Notes under the pieces: model-generated | Databases searched by the model: none | What the model was told of the DNA's origin: nothing | Seen by the model: the letters and a program-made list of their open reading frames with translations, nothing else | Made by a program: the position numbers and the translations under genes | Source: an uncultured Cytophaga sp. | GTDB taxonomy: Bacteria > Bacteroidota > Bacteroidia > Cytophagales > Cytophagaceae | Direction of reading: 5' to 3' | NCBI RefSeq assembly: GCF_937863595.1 | Contig: NZ_CALMGQ010000145.1 | Coordinates: 1 to 52,598, forward strand | DNA: 52,598 bases | Shown: positions 23,386-31,873 of the stretch, in pieces | How positions within the stretch are numbered: the stretch's first letter is position 1 | Layout of the letters: the number at the start of each line of letters is the position of its first letter

Positions 23386-23967
23386 TTATTGAACAAATGT
23401 CCCGTCTTCCTTCACATATAAAATTACTTGATCGTTACTTACATTTGAAGATTTTTCAGTTATTACATAATATGTTCCTTCCTTAGTAATATGCTTATAC
23501 GTATACACATCAACTATTTTATAATCTGGATAGGTTTTCTTGATTGAATTATAAACTGTTTGTGAAAGTTGATCCGTTAAAATTTGATGTTTTTCCTCGA
23601 TTATCTTCCCTTCAGAATTATAAGTAATCACACCCTTTTTACCATCTTCTAAATATACTACTTTATATGATGTTGGATTGTTTGTGTCTTCGTTTAGTAT
23701 AGAGTCCTTTGACCATAGAATATCACTAGCTCTTGTATGTTGCTTTTTAAATTCTTGTTCTATTGAATTTACAGAAACAGTCTTTTTTTCTTTTACCACT
23801 ACAGTTTCTTCTTTCGAATTGCTGGGTTTTGGTTTTGCTGTTTGTGGACTTTCCTTTACAACCGTTTTGGTTGGAGTTGAAGTTTGCATGTTCTTCTTTG
23901 TACAAGAAGAAAAAATTCCCATATACATTATAGTAATGGAACTGAATAAAATAAATGATTTTTTCAT
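23386..23967 (-). CDS. PepSY-like (DUF2874-type) lipoprotein
   Basis: 193 residues, lipobox FSSC (C22), then a Lys/Thr/Pro/Ser-rich linker (about 25-70). The folded part repeats the beta-alpha PepSY-like pattern: VNSIEQEFKKQHTRASDILWSKDS ... YKVVYLEDGKKGVITYNSEGKIIEEKHQI, then LSQTVYNSIKKTYPDYKIVDVYTYKHITKEGTYYVITEK. Bacteroidota proteins of this type often occur next to two-component systems and may inhibit or sense periplasmic proteases. A shorter relative is at 41691 beside a two-component pair. Own terminator; just upstream lies the stress cluster from 24007. Confidence 0.72.
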   Translation of the reverse strand: MKKSFILFSSITIMYMGIFSSCTKKNMQTSTPTKTVVKESPQTAKPKPSNSKEETVVVKEKKTVSVNSIEQEFKKQHTRASDILWSKDSILNEDTNNPTSYKVVYLEDGKKGVITYNSEGKIIEEKHQILTDQLSQTVYNSIKKTYPDYKIVDVYTYKHITKEGTYYVITEKSSNVSNDQVILYVKEDGTFVQ

Positions 23968-24006
23968 ATTACTGCTATTAATAAGCTTATGAATGATTTT
24001 TATTAA

Positions 24007-24402
24007 TTAATGTATTATTTCAGTTTTAGCTTTTTTACTAACCAAATTGTTGAATATAGAACTTGCATAATCTTTAATCACATCCGAGTTACTTACTACA
24101 GCTTTTTGTACACCAAATTGCAAAATAAAACCTAATGCCTTTTTAAATAGATTATGCGAACCACCAACTAGTACTTTTTTTGAAAGATAACCTGTTGCAA
24201 TACCCATCAGATTGTCCACTATAGAATTCTTACCCTCTGCGTCTGAAGTAAAGGAATTAAATAAACCTTTAATTAAATTTACAGGCTTGATTGATTCAAC
24301 AAGATCATGAAAATGTTCATTAATCAAAGCACGCTCAATTTTTTTCCGTTTTTTCAAAATACTAATCGCTTCCTTTAAATTATCGTATTCATTCTTCATC
24401 AT
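24007..24402 (-). CDS. Unknown companion of the holin-X-like protein
   Basis: 131 residues, basic, amphipathic. Helical N-terminus (EAISILKKRKKIERALINEHFHDLVES), a Gly-containing middle that could be membrane-active (VDNLMGIATGYLSKKVLVGG) and a moderately hydrophobic C-terminal half. The first 14 bases overlap the end of the holin-X-like gene, so they are probably translated together. In my experience of Bacteroidota clusters, such a protein often accompanies a holin-X-like and YtxH pair. No function can be given. Confidence 0.6.
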   Translation of the reverse strand: MMKNEYDNLKEAISILKKRKKIERALINEHFHDLVESIKPVNLIKGLFNSFTSDAEGKNSIVDNLMGIATGYLSKKVLVGGSHNLFKKALGFILQFGVQKAVVSNSDVIKDYASSIFNNLVSKKAKTEIIH

Positions 24403-24745
24403 CGTCCTTTTTTAAAATTTCTTTAACCACAATATTCCTTGTTGGATTTTTTAAGAGTTGCGTTTTAAAAACAAAAAACACAATAAATAAAAAAACATAA
24501 AATCCGGATACGATTAAAAACCCTTTATACGGACTTAGAAGAATTTCACCAATCCAAAGTGACATTCCTACGCTCAACATCAATAAGAAAAACACAACCA
24601 CCATTAATAAAACTAAATTGCTTACTAACCCTGATACAATATCAGCTGCTTTTTTTATTGTAGTCAGCTTATATAACGTTGCGTTTGTTGTAACGTAATC
24701 TTCAAAGTCTTCTATTATTTTCATTAATGGTGATGTGCTTTCCAT
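24389..24745 (-). CDS. Holin-X-like (phage holin family) membrane protein
   Basis: 118 residues with two strong membrane helices (VLLMVVVFFLLMLSVGMSLWIGEIL and GFLIVSGFYVFLFIVFFVF) after an N-terminal amphipathic helix, and a charged C-terminal DDDEE. It matches the pattern of the superfamily III holin-X-like proteins (often annotated phage holin family) that lie next to YtxH genes in Bacteroidota. Nothing else phage-like is nearby, so I treat it as a cellular stress membrane protein. Overlaps 24007 by 14 bases and is followed upstream by YtxH at 24 bases distance. Confidence 0.75.
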   Translation of the reverse strand: MESTSPLMKIIEDFEDYVTTNATLYKLTTIKKAADIVSGLVSNLVLLMVVVFFLLMLSVGMSLWIGEILLSPYKGFLIVSGFYVFLFIVFFVFKTQLLKNPTRNIVVKEILKKDDDEE

Positions 24746-24768
24746 AGTTGTATTTTTATCTTTTGATA

Positions 24769-25065
24769 TTAAACTTCTGATAATGAATTTTTCAATTCAT
24801 TTTTAGCTTCATTTTTAGCTTCGTTATATCTAGACTTTCCTTTTGCTATTGCACCATGGATATCCTCAGATTTTTCTTCGAATTTATCTTTTAATGAGCT
24901 TATCAAATCGTTGAATTGATCCTTAACATCTTCTAAATAATCATCCCCTTTACTTAAGATTTTCTTTCTTGTTTCTGAACCTTTATCCGGTGCTAATAAT
25001 GTACCTACTAATGCTCCTACTGCAATTCCTGCTAATACGCCTAATAATGCTTTACCTGAATTCAT
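24769..25065 (-). CDS. YtxH-domain protein
   Basis: 98 residues. Starts with a Gly/Ala-rich membrane segment and a cleavage-like GTLLAPDKG (ALLGVLAGIAVGALVGTLLAPDKGSETRKKI), the YtxH signature, then a highly charged amphipathic helix to the C-terminus (repeated KNEAKNELK). YtxH proteins are general-stress proteins of unknown biochemical role. Same strand and close to the holin-X-like gene (24-base gap) and to the 50-residue Lmo0937-type gene (56-base gap). Confidence 0.85.
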   Translation of the reverse strand: MNSGKALLGVLAGIAVGALVGTLLAPDKGSETRKKILSKGDDYLEDVKDQFNDLISSLKDKFEEKSEDIHGAIAKGKSRYNEAKNEAKNELKNSLSEV

Positions 25066-25120
25066 AATTGTATAGTTTAAGTTGTTAGATTTTCATTTTT
25101 TTATTTAGTTGGGTTTAAAT

Positions 25121-25273
25121 TTAAACCCTACCACCTTGTATTACTCTAACTAATACAGCGATTACAGCTAATACTAATAGAATGTGAATAATGCCTCCAG
25201 CTGTATAAGCGAAGAAACCGATTGCCCAAAAGATGATTAAAATAACGGCGATGATGTAAAGTAAATTTCCCAT
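25121..25273 (-). CDS. Lmo0937-type small membrane protein
   Basis: A 50-residue gene. It reads MGNLLYIIAVILII, then a helix break AIGFFAYTAGGIIH and a second helix LLVLAVIAVLVRVIQGG. This is the pattern of the lmo0937 family, two short membrane helices. Start context CAACTATG. It precedes YtxH on the same strand. The family is common in stress clusters; role unknown. Confidence 0.85.
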   Translation of the reverse strand: MGNLLYIIAVILIIFWAIGFFAYTAGGIIHILLVLAVIAVLVRVIQGGRV

Positions 25274-25321
25274 AGTTGTAATTGTTTAGTTTAGTTTTTT
25301 TAATTTTAATTTTTAAATTTT

Positions 25322-25975
25322 TTATAAGAAAGAAATAGCTAGATATAAACTTGCAACTCCATTATTGGCATTTGGAAATCTATATGTATTTCCTAAATAT
25401 TGTTGCTCTTTGCCAATCTTTGTTAAGCCATAATTATACCTCGCTCCGATGCCAACATGGCCAATATCAAATCCAAGACCAACTGCAATACCTGCATCTA
25501 ATTTATTATAATCTTCATTGTTAATATTTCTTCTAAAATCAATTAAATTGAAATTAGCGTCGTTTACTGCTTTGCCTCCAATTAAATAAGAAACATAAGG
25601 GCCAACATGAATATTAAAATTGTCCGTTACATTTACAACAGCTAAAATAGGTAACTCCAAATAATTTAAATTAAACTCTGTACTTCCTTTCGTAAGGAAA
25701 GAATTGTAATTAATTTTTGCACCTTTCGTAGAATAATATAATTCTGGCTGAATTGCAAAATGTCTGGATACTGGAATTTTCGCAAATAAACCAGCATTGA
25801 AACCCGTAAGCATTTCTGAATTTTCATCGCCATCTTTTGTATATAAGTTAGAGAAATTAACTCCTCCTTTTATACCAAATCTAGCATGTAAATCTTCTCC
25901 TGTAACTTGTGCATTCGTATGCAAAGCGCATAAGCTAATGCATAACATAGATAGTGAAGTGATAAATTTTTTCAT
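25322..25975 (-). CDS. PorT-like outer-membrane beta-barrel protein
   Basis: About 217 residues from the ATG at 25975 (MKKFITSLSML), which begins a signal ending near TNAQ; a longer frame from 26041 overlaps the previous gene's 3' end and adds no signal-like sequence. Barrel strands resemble the gene at 22343: GIKGGVNFSNLY, FNAGLFAKIPVSRHFAIQPELYYSTKG, LNYLELPILAVVNVTDNFNIHVGPYVSYL, VGLGFDIGHVGIGARYNYGL, ending SLYLAISFL. It is 28 bases downstream of the DUF4142 lipoprotein gene, likely one unit. Confidence 0.83.
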   Translation of the reverse strand: MKKFITSLSMLCISLCALHTNAQVTGEDLHARFGIKGGVNFSNLYTKDGDENSEMLTGFNAGLFAKIPVSRHFAIQPELYYSTKGAKINYNSFLTKGSTEFNLNYLELPILAVVNVTDNFNIHVGPYVSYLIGGKAVNDANFNLIDFRRNINNEDYNKLDAGIAVGLGFDIGHVGIGARYNYGLTKIGKEQQYLGNTYRFPNANNGVASLYLAISFL

Positions 25976-26003
25976 AGCTGGTAGAAGTTTAATAATTTTA
26001 ATA

Positions 26004-26618
26004 TTACATTTTATCAAATTTGGCTTGAATTGCCATTGCATGATCCAAGTGCTCTCTCAAACCTGGCAACATTGAAGTAGCCCAAGCTCTAATATCTGCA
26101 TCGCTAGAATCTGTTGATTGTTTTTCAAATAAGTCTATCGCGTCTTTATGGCCCTTAACCATCATGTCTGCATACGCTTTATTGAAATCTTTTTGATCCG
26201 TTTTGTCGTTTAATTTTTTATATGCATCCTTAATATCATCTGTATTTTCAGTTGGTATTGAGATGTTTTTCTTAGCAGCTAATGTTGTTAAATCTGCAGA
26301 CGCTTTAGTATGAGCTGTGACCATCATTTTTCCTAAAGCTTTAATATCCGCATTAGTACTTTTTTCTTGTGCTAGTTTTCCTAATGAAATTTCTTCAAGG
26401 TTAATCTCATTTGCTTTAACTAAAAATTTAGCGTTTTTTTCATCTGCATTATCATCAAACTTTGCGTCGTTTTGTTCTTTCGCCAATTCTTCTGTTTTAA
26501 CTTCACTATGGTTTTCTTCAGCAGCGTGATCTTTATGGTCTTCACAAGAAGAAAATCCAAATAGAGATGCGGATAAGAAAACAATAATTGCGGATGATTT
26601 AACTTTAGACATTTTCAT
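26004..26618 (-). CDS. DUF4142 lipoprotein
   Basis: About 204 residues from ATG at 26618 or 26612 (MKMSKVKSSAIIVF), giving a lipobox FSSC; a longer frame opens at 26663. After a His/Asp/Glu-rich linker (EDHKDHAAEENHSE), a four-helix DUF4142 domain covers about 60-200: DEKNAKFLVKANEINLEEISLGKLAQEKSTNADIKALGKMMVTAHTKASADLTTLAAKKNI and HLDHAMAIQAKFDKM. The family is ferritin-like in fold and linked to stress survival; no metal ligands are proven here. Likely periplasmic-side or outer-membrane lipoprotein. Confidence 0.87.
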   Translation of the reverse strand: MKMSKVKSSAIIVFLSASLFGFSSCEDHKDHAAEENHSEVKTEELAKEQNDAKFDDNADEKNAKFLVKANEINLEEISLGKLAQEKSTNADIKALGKMMVTAHTKASADLTTLAAKKNISIPTENTDDIKDAYKKLNDKTDQKDFNKAYADMMVKGHKDAIDLFEKQSTDSSDADIRAWATSMLPGLREHLDHAMAIQAKFDKM

Positions 26619-27042
26619 ACTTTTAAAAGATTTAAGTTGTTGTTTGTTTAGCTTGTTGTTCATTTATAACATTACAAATTTGCATTAGATTGCTAAAGAT
26701 TATATTACATTAAAAAAATATTATGTTATATGATTTCCATTAACACGTCTTGATCGACAACAATTATAATTCAACTATTTAAAATAGTTAATCCTATTTG
26801 TTGCGTTTGAGCTTTGCCACAACTTATTACCAAGTGGGTGGTCTAAACAACACAACCACGACAGAAGCAATGCAGATAGCATAATATTATATCCTTTGTA
26901 ACATTACAAAACAGCATTGATCTGTATTGTATTTATATGTTAACCATCTTACCATAATGCATTTCATTTATTAAATTGCCATCTGTCTAAATAAAAATGG
27001 CCTGTAAAATTTACAGGCCATTTTTATTTAAATACTTGAATT
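26619..27042. other. Non-coding gap with the YihY terminator
   Basis: About 420 bases between the start of the DUF4142 gene and the end of YihY, both on the minus strand. It contains the leader of the DUF4142 gene and the terminator at 26990-27030. The rest is AT-rich without an ORF or RNA gene I can support. Confidence 0.5.
26990..27030 (-). terminator. Terminator of the YihY gene
   Basis: 20-bp perfect inverted repeat (26990-27009 with 27011-27030) around one base, with T-runs outside; on the minus strand it follows the YihY stop. The symmetric form would also work on the plus strand. Confidence 0.87.
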
Positions 27043-27933
27043 TCATTTTTCATCACGTACTATTTCTTTTTCTTTAGGAAAGAAACGTTTTGAATACGAG
27101 TAAGTAAACTCTGCGCCAAAAAATAAAATCATTGAAGAATAGGAAACCCATAATAATAATAATACAATAGACCCGCCTGCTCCATAAGCAGATTCTGGTG
27201 AGGCTTTACCAAAATAAAAACCTAATGCTGTTTTGCCGATCGTAAACAATACGCCTGTCACCAAAGAGCCCATCCACACCTGATTCCATTTAATTTTTGT
27301 GTCTGGTAAAATTTTAAACATAAGACCAAATAAAAATGAAATAACAATTAAGGAAAAGATGAAATTTATAATATTAAAAATATATAACATGAAATCTGAT
27401 CTGTCCGTATGAAACCATTCTCCCACAGCAGATAATGCTGTTGACAATACAAGCGAAATCAATAATAAAAAAGCAATTGCTAATATTAGACCGAATGAAA
27501 ATAATCTGTTCTTTAATAATAAAACAATTTTGTTTTTCTTTTCTTTTATTTCCTCTGGCTTTACTTCCCAGATTTCATTTAACGTTTTTTGTAAGGCAAT
27601 GAATACTCCTGTAGCGCCTATAATTAAAGTTGCAATACCTATAATAGAACCTAAAATTGTTTCCTTTCCCTGTCCCGCATTTGTTAACAATGATTCCATC
27701 TGCTTTGCAACGTTTGAGCCAAATGTAGAGGATATTTGATTAATGATGTTATGTGTTACAGCATCTCTGGTAAAGAAATAACCCGTCACAGTTACTATAA
27801 GTACCAACAAGCCGGGCAAACTAAAGATGGAATAATATGCAATTACTGCACTTTGTCTAAATGGATCTTTCTTATTCCATTCTGTAAATGTTTCTTTTAA
27901 TAGAGATGGAAATTCTTTCAAATGTAAATTCAT
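27043..27933 (-). CDS. YihY/BrkB-family membrane protein
   Basis: 296 residues, six predicted helices. Landmarks: the N-terminal RQSAVIAYYSIFSLPGLLVLIV segment, TLIIGATGVFIALQKTLNEIWEVKP, KWNQVWMGSLVTGVLFTIGKTALGFYFGKASPESAYGAGGSIVLLLLWVSYSSMILFFGAEFTYSYSK. All typical of the YihY/BrkB family. Its transport activity is not established; often near stress genes. Upstream on the same strand is a divergent DUF4142-like gene (38-base gap), so probably one transcript. Confidence 0.88.
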   Translation of the reverse strand: MNLHLKEFPSLLKETFTEWNKKDPFRQSAVIAYYSIFSLPGLLVLIVTVTGYFFTRDAVTHNIINQISSTFGSNVAKQMESLLTNAGQGKETILGSIIGIATLIIGATGVFIALQKTLNEIWEVKPEEIKEKKNKIVLLLKNRLFSFGLILAIAFLLLISLVLSTALSAVGEWFHTDRSDFMLYIFNIINFIFSLIVISFLFGLMFKILPDTKIKWNQVWMGSLVTGVLFTIGKTALGFYFGKASPESAYGAGGSIVLLLLWVSYSSMILFFGAEFTYSYSKRFFPKEKEIVRDEK

Positions 27934-27971
27934 AATTCTTTTTATTATAGTCTAGTTGGTAGCTTTTACAG

Positions 27972-28583
27972 TTACTTCATTTTTTTTTGAAATTTATTTT
28001 GGCAAAGCAATGCATATTCCCGTTGATTGTATAATGCTGGAATACTTATTGAAGTAATATCAATTATTAGATGATCTTTTGTTTTTCCTCTTATATTTTC
28101 AAAAATTTCAATTGCCTTAGTATTGGTTATGGCTATTTCATCACACAAGGTTTCATCAAATGTGTCGTCTATTATTGAAAAAAGATTGGATAAACGCTCT
28201 TCATCCATTCGGTTTAGTGAAGTAGGCATAGAATATTTTTTTGCTCCTAAAATACCTATCAACTCAAGATATTTTTTTGTATAAAACACTTCGTTTATTT
28301 TTCCTAACTCTCTCACATCAACTGTAATTGCTCTTGTTTGGGCAGCTTGAGCATACTTAATCTGCAACAAAAATAGTTCTGTTGCGCGTACTAAAAATGC
28401 TGCATTTAGTTTGTCCTCCGCTAAAACAGTTTTTTTATCGTTCAGTGTATGTACGTTCTTTTGAGAAAATATTGTTGGACTTTTAGAGATTGAAACACGA
28501 AAAATTGATGAAGCTGTAAATAAAAAACAAACGCAACATATTAGTTGCAAAATTATTCTTTTTGACCTTTTACTAAGATTCAT
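27972..28583 (-). CDS. Divergent DUF4142-like protein
   Basis: 203 residues. A membrane anchor (IILQLICCVCFLFTASSIF) without a clear lipobox, then helices that follow the DUF4142 pattern: LNAAFLVRATELFLLQIKYAQAAQTRAITVDVRELGKINEVFYTKKYLELIGILGAKK, similar to the FLVKAN..LGKLAQ..ALGK.M arrangement of the 26004 protein. The second half is more divergent. It heads a pair with YihY. Ferritin-like stress function is inferred from the fold pattern only. Confidence 0.62.
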   Translation of the reverse strand: MNLSKRSKRIILQLICCVCFLFTASSIFRVSISKSPTIFSQKNVHTLNDKKTVLAEDKLNAAFLVRATELFLLQIKYAQAAQTRAITVDVRELGKINEVFYTKKYLELIGILGAKKYSMPTSLNRMDEERLSNLFSIIDDTFDETLCDEIAITNTKAIEIFENIRGKTKDHLIIDITSISIPALYNQREYALLCQNKFQKKMK

Positions 28584-28671
28584 AATTGCATGATTTAGGT
28601 ATCATGCAATTTGCCTAATAAATAAAAAATTGTGTTGTACGTATTTATTTATTTGTTATACCATTACAATC

Positions 28672-30474
28672 TTAACGCTTATTTAGATTGATTGGTAAAA
28701 AAATATGAAATGTTGAGCCTTCTCCAAAAGTGCTTTCTGCAGTTATAAATCCTTTATGATTTTCTATTATTTTTTTGCAAATAGCCAATCCAATTCCTGT
28801 GCCAGGATAATCTGAGTTATTATGTAAACGATAAAACAAGGTAAAGATGGCATCTTTATATTCGTCTTTAAACCCTAATCCATTGTCACTAATTGATAGT
28901 TTATAATATTGTGCATTTTTTTCTTTTATCAATTCATTGTAGTCCGATGAATTAATTTTTTTGCAGGCAAAAGAAATAATAGGCGAGATGTCTTTTCTTG
29001 AGTATTTTATTGAATTTGAAATAAGATTTATAAATAACTGTTGTATTTGAAATGGAATCACAACCAAGGTAGGGAGAATTGTTCTGTGGATTTGAGCTTT
29101 CGCATCTTCTATTTGCTCCGTCAATTCTAGCACAGCCATATCTAATAATATATTTAAATCTGTACGCTCATATACCTTTTCTACTTTATTCGTTCGCGAA
29201 AATAGCAATAAATCATCTATTAGTATACGCATACGTTTTGCAGAAACCTGAATGCGCTCTAAGTAATCTTTTCCATGACTGGATAAATTCGTTGCCTCCT
29301 TTTCAAATATTCGAGAAATAAATGTTTGTATTTTTCTCAATGGTTCCTGTAAATCGTGGCTTGCGACATGATTAAATGAGGCCAACTCTTTATTACTTTT
29401 TTCTAATTCGCTATTTCTATCTTCTAATGATTTACTCACTAAGTATTCTTCTGTAACATCCATATTGATGCCAATTAATATTCTATTCCCAGAAGATGCA
29501 GTCAAAAACTTACCCGTTGATTTAAAATAGCGCAGATTGCCATCCTGGCGAATTACTCTAAAGAAGGCTACTGTAGATTGATTATGTTCTATAACTCTAT
29601 TCTGTCCACTTATAATAATATGTCTATCATCCGGATGAACAAAATCTAAAAATTGATTCGTTTTTGCGTTATATTCTTGGGTTGGTATTCCTAATAATTT
29701 ATGATGATTTTCTGAATATACTAAGTTATTATTTTCAAGATCCCACTGCCAGCTGCTAAATGCGCCTATGTCTTCAGCGTGATTCATGGTTTCTGTAGAT
29801 ATTTTTAAAATTAAATTGGCTTGTTTAAGTGCCTCAAGATCTTTATTAATTTTATAATAGGAAATAATAAATACAATTAATGAAAACATTAACATCACTA
29901 AGGAATACAATGGTGTAAAATACGTTTCTTTTTCATAATGTTGTTGCTGTTCTTGCAAATAAACGCCTTCCAAATCAATCATTTTATTTATGTGATTTCG
30001 AATGATCTTCATTATTTCTTTTCCTTCTAAAAGGCTTTTGTTAAATCTTTTCGCATTAACCTGGATGGAATCATCTAAATTGATAGCATTTTCTAATAAA
30101 ATATTATAGCGCAAACGAATTAATTTTACCAGAGAATCTAAATTATTTTGTTGCTTTAAATTATCATGTGTAAGTGATTGCAACAGATTAATTGACTCGC
30201 TAACTTTTAACCTGGAATCGTTAAAGTCTTTTAAAAAAATAGAATCTCTCGAAATGAAATAAGATGTCTGATTAATTTCTACATTTTTCAAGGATGAATT
30301 TAATTGCTCTAATTCAACCCTTACCTTCTGCGTATGTATTAATAATTGAGTAGATTCTGTGATACTAACAGAATTTTTATATGTAATTGTTGATATAAAA
30401 ATTAAAACAAAAAGAGAACCAACAAATATGGATTTTATGAGATTAGATTTATTAAGTAATGACTTAAAATTCAT
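28672..30474 (-). CDS. CHASE3/PAS sensor histidine kinase
   Basis: 600 residues. Two membrane helices (about 14-34 and 188-208) flank an extracytoplasmic CHASE3-like domain (about 38-185, helical, with FNDSRLKVSESINLLQSLT). A cytoplasmic PAS domain (about 235-345, SWQWDLENNNLVYSENHHKLLGI, then FVHPDDR) precedes a HisKA dimerisation domain with H373 in ASHDLQEPLRK, and an ATPase domain (NLISNSIKYSRK, DNGLGFKDEYKDAIF, GTGIGLAICKKI). It is 14 bases downstream of a single-domain response regulator, the likely partner. Confidence 0.9.
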   Translation of the reverse strand: MNFKSLLNKSNLIKSIFVGSLFVLIFISTITYKNSVSITESTQLLIHTQKVRVELEQLNSSLKNVEINQTSYFISRDSIFLKDFNDSRLKVSESINLLQSLTHDNLKQQNNLDSLVKLIRLRYNILLENAINLDDSIQVNAKRFNKSLLEGKEIMKIIRNHINKMIDLEGVYLQEQQQHYEKETYFTPLYSLVMLMFSLIVFIISYYKINKDLEALKQANLILKISTETMNHAEDIGAFSSWQWDLENNNLVYSENHHKLLGIPTQEYNAKTNQFLDFVHPDDRHIIISGQNRVIEHNQSTVAFFRVIRQDGNLRYFKSTGKFLTASSGNRILIGINMDVTEEYLVSKSLEDRNSELEKSNKELASFNHVASHDLQEPLRKIQTFISRIFEKEATNLSSHGKDYLERIQVSAKRMRILIDDLLLFSRTNKVEKVYERTDLNILLDMAVLELTEQIEDAKAQIHRTILPTLVVIPFQIQQLFINLISNSIKYSRKDISPIISFACKKINSSDYNELIKEKNAQYYKLSISDNGLGFKDEYKDAIFTLFYRLHNNSDYPGTGIGLAICKKIIENHKGFITAESTFGEGSTFHIFLPINLNKR

Positions 30475-30488
30475 TTCACTCCTCTACG

Positions 30489-30935
30489 TTATATACTCAA
30501 TAAAAAATTATCTCTATTTAGTCCATTTGTATGATATTGCCAATTAAGAGTTATCACTTCTGAAAGTGTACTTTTTAACATTACAAAATCATGCGGTTTT
30601 TTAATATATATGTTAGCCCCTTGTACAAAGGTTTCTTCAATATCTTCATCGGATGAAGAAGTTGAATAAATTGCAATTGCTATGTCTTTAAATGTGTCAT
30701 TCGCTTTAATTTCACGCAAACAATCTAGTCCTGTTTTTCCAGGCATGTTTAAATCCAAAAAAAGAATGTGTGGCAAAACGATATTGGGCTTATTTAAATA
30801 ATCCATCAATTCAATACCATTATTTAAAGTAGTTACTGAAGTTTTAATTTTAATTTCTTCAAATGCTTCCCGGAAAAATAATCTATCGTCTTCATCGTCA
30901 TCCGCTAACATTACTCTTATAATTTCACTTTGCAT
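30489..30935 (-). CDS. Single-domain response regulator
   Basis: 148 residues, a complete receiver domain with acidic pocket DDDEDD (12-17), phospho-acceptor D61 in LFLDLNMPG, the conserved Ser/Thr in IYSTSSS and Lys in IKKP. No output domain. The layout matches the Rcp1-type regulators that pair with phytochrome-like or CHASE/PAS kinases. Upstream of the kinase by 14 bases and downstream of the AraC-type regulator by 39. Expected to act by protein-protein contact. Confidence 0.92.
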   Translation of the reverse strand: MQSEIIRVMLADDDEDDRLFFREAFEEIKIKTSVTTLNNGIELMDYLNKPNIVLPHILFLDLNMPGKTGLDCLREIKANDTFKDIAIAIYSTSSSDEDIEETFVQGANIYIKKPHDFVMLKSTLSEVITLNWQYHTNGLNRDNFLLSI

Positions 30936-30974
30936 CTTACCTAAATATTTTAGTTTGTTCTTTAATTATGAAAA

Positions 30975-31535
30975 TTAGATGTTACGAATGTTATTTTTAC
31001 GCTTATCAATAATACGCTGAAATGCACTAGGTGTTAATCCGGTTGCACCTTTAAATTGATTACTGAAATGTGCTACGCTACTGTAATTTAACTTCCAGGC
31101 AATTTCTGTAATGGTTAATTCATTCGTCAATATCAATTGTTTTGCACGTTCAATTTTTTGCAAAATAATATAATTAGCTATAGATGTATATGTAACATCT
31201 GAAAAAAGATTAGAAATGTATCCATAACTTTGACCTATTTTATCGGCTAAATATGCAGAAGTTTTAGAAGTAGATAGTTTCTCATCTGAATAAACCATTT
31301 CGACTATTGCATCTTTAATTTTTTGAACCAAAACACTTTTATGACTTTCTACAACTGAAATACCATAGTCGTTCAAACTTTGATTTAACTTTTTTATAGT
31401 TTCTTTTGAAGGTGAGTTGTTTAATTCAACTTCGCCAAATCCTAGCACAGTATAATTCAAATGTAAAGAATCTAATTGCTCTTGAAGCACTTTCTTGCAA
31501 ATAGAATTTATGTCAAATTTTAAATACAGCTTCAT
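30975..31535 (-). CDS. AraC-family transcriptional regulator
   Basis: 186 residues. An N-terminal alpha/beta segment (about 1-65) similar to small-ligand or ACT-like folds, then an AraC-type double helix-turn-helix: SKTSAYLADKIGQSYGYISNLFSDVTYTSIANYIILQKIERAKQLILTNELTITEIAWKLNYSSVAHFSNQFKGATGLTPSAFQR. The N-terminus contains no cupin. Likely regulates stress or envelope genes here; target unknown. Same strand and adjacent to the response regulator. Confidence 0.85.
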   Translation of the reverse strand: MKLYLKFDINSICKKVLQEQLDSLHLNYTVLGFGEVELNNSPSKETIKKLNQSLNDYGISVVESHKSVLVQKIKDAIVEMVYSDEKLSTSKTSAYLADKIGQSYGYISNLFSDVTYTSIANYIILQKIERAKQLILTNELTITEIAWKLNYSSVAHFSNQFKGATGLTPSAFQRIIDKRKNNIRNI

Positions 31536-31569
31536 TCTCTTTTTTTAATAAATATAATTATTTTAAATA

Positions 31570-31610
31570 AATATACCTACTTCAATATGCGTTATTGAAG
31601 TAGGTATATT
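31570..31610 (-). terminator. Terminator of the small two-helix protein gene
   Basis: 18-bp perfect stem (31570-31587 with 31593-31610), 5-base loop, lying downstream of the stop at 31635 on the minus strand. Confidence 0.85.
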
Positions 31611-31634
31611 CCTATTTTTTAATTAAATAGTTTA

Positions 31635-31838
31635 TTATTTTTTCTTAGCCAACATAATTGCTCCGCCGATAACTAATACCACGCCTACAATAGGAGACCA
31701 TTGAACAGGATGCTCTTTTTCTTTATTGATTTCAATTGGACCAAGATCGACAACCTTTTCTTTTGTAACAAAAGTAAATCCTGTATAAGCAATCATTAAA
31801 GCCCCAATCACTATAATTACCCAAGCAATATTTTTCAT
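31635..31838 (-). CDS. Small two-helix membrane protein, unknown
   Basis: 67 residues: helix 1 about 3-22, a loop with KVVDLGPIEINKEKEHPVQW, helix 2 about 45-62 ending AKKK. The gene has the start context CAGCTATG and its own terminator. A similar pattern is frequent in Bacteroidota stress loci but I cannot name a family with confidence. Confidence 0.62.
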   Translation of the reverse strand: MKNIAWVIIVIGALMIAYTGFTFVTKEKVVDLGPIEINKEKEHPVQWSPIVGVVLVIGGAIMLAKKK

Positions 31839-31873
31839 AGCTGTTAATTTTAAATGTGTTTATTTTTATACTA

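Noticed and set aside
24389-24745. Prophage because of a holin-like gene
   Set aside because: No capsid, terminase, integrase or lysin gene is nearby; this holin-X-like family occurs widely in cellular Bacteroidota clusters with YtxH.
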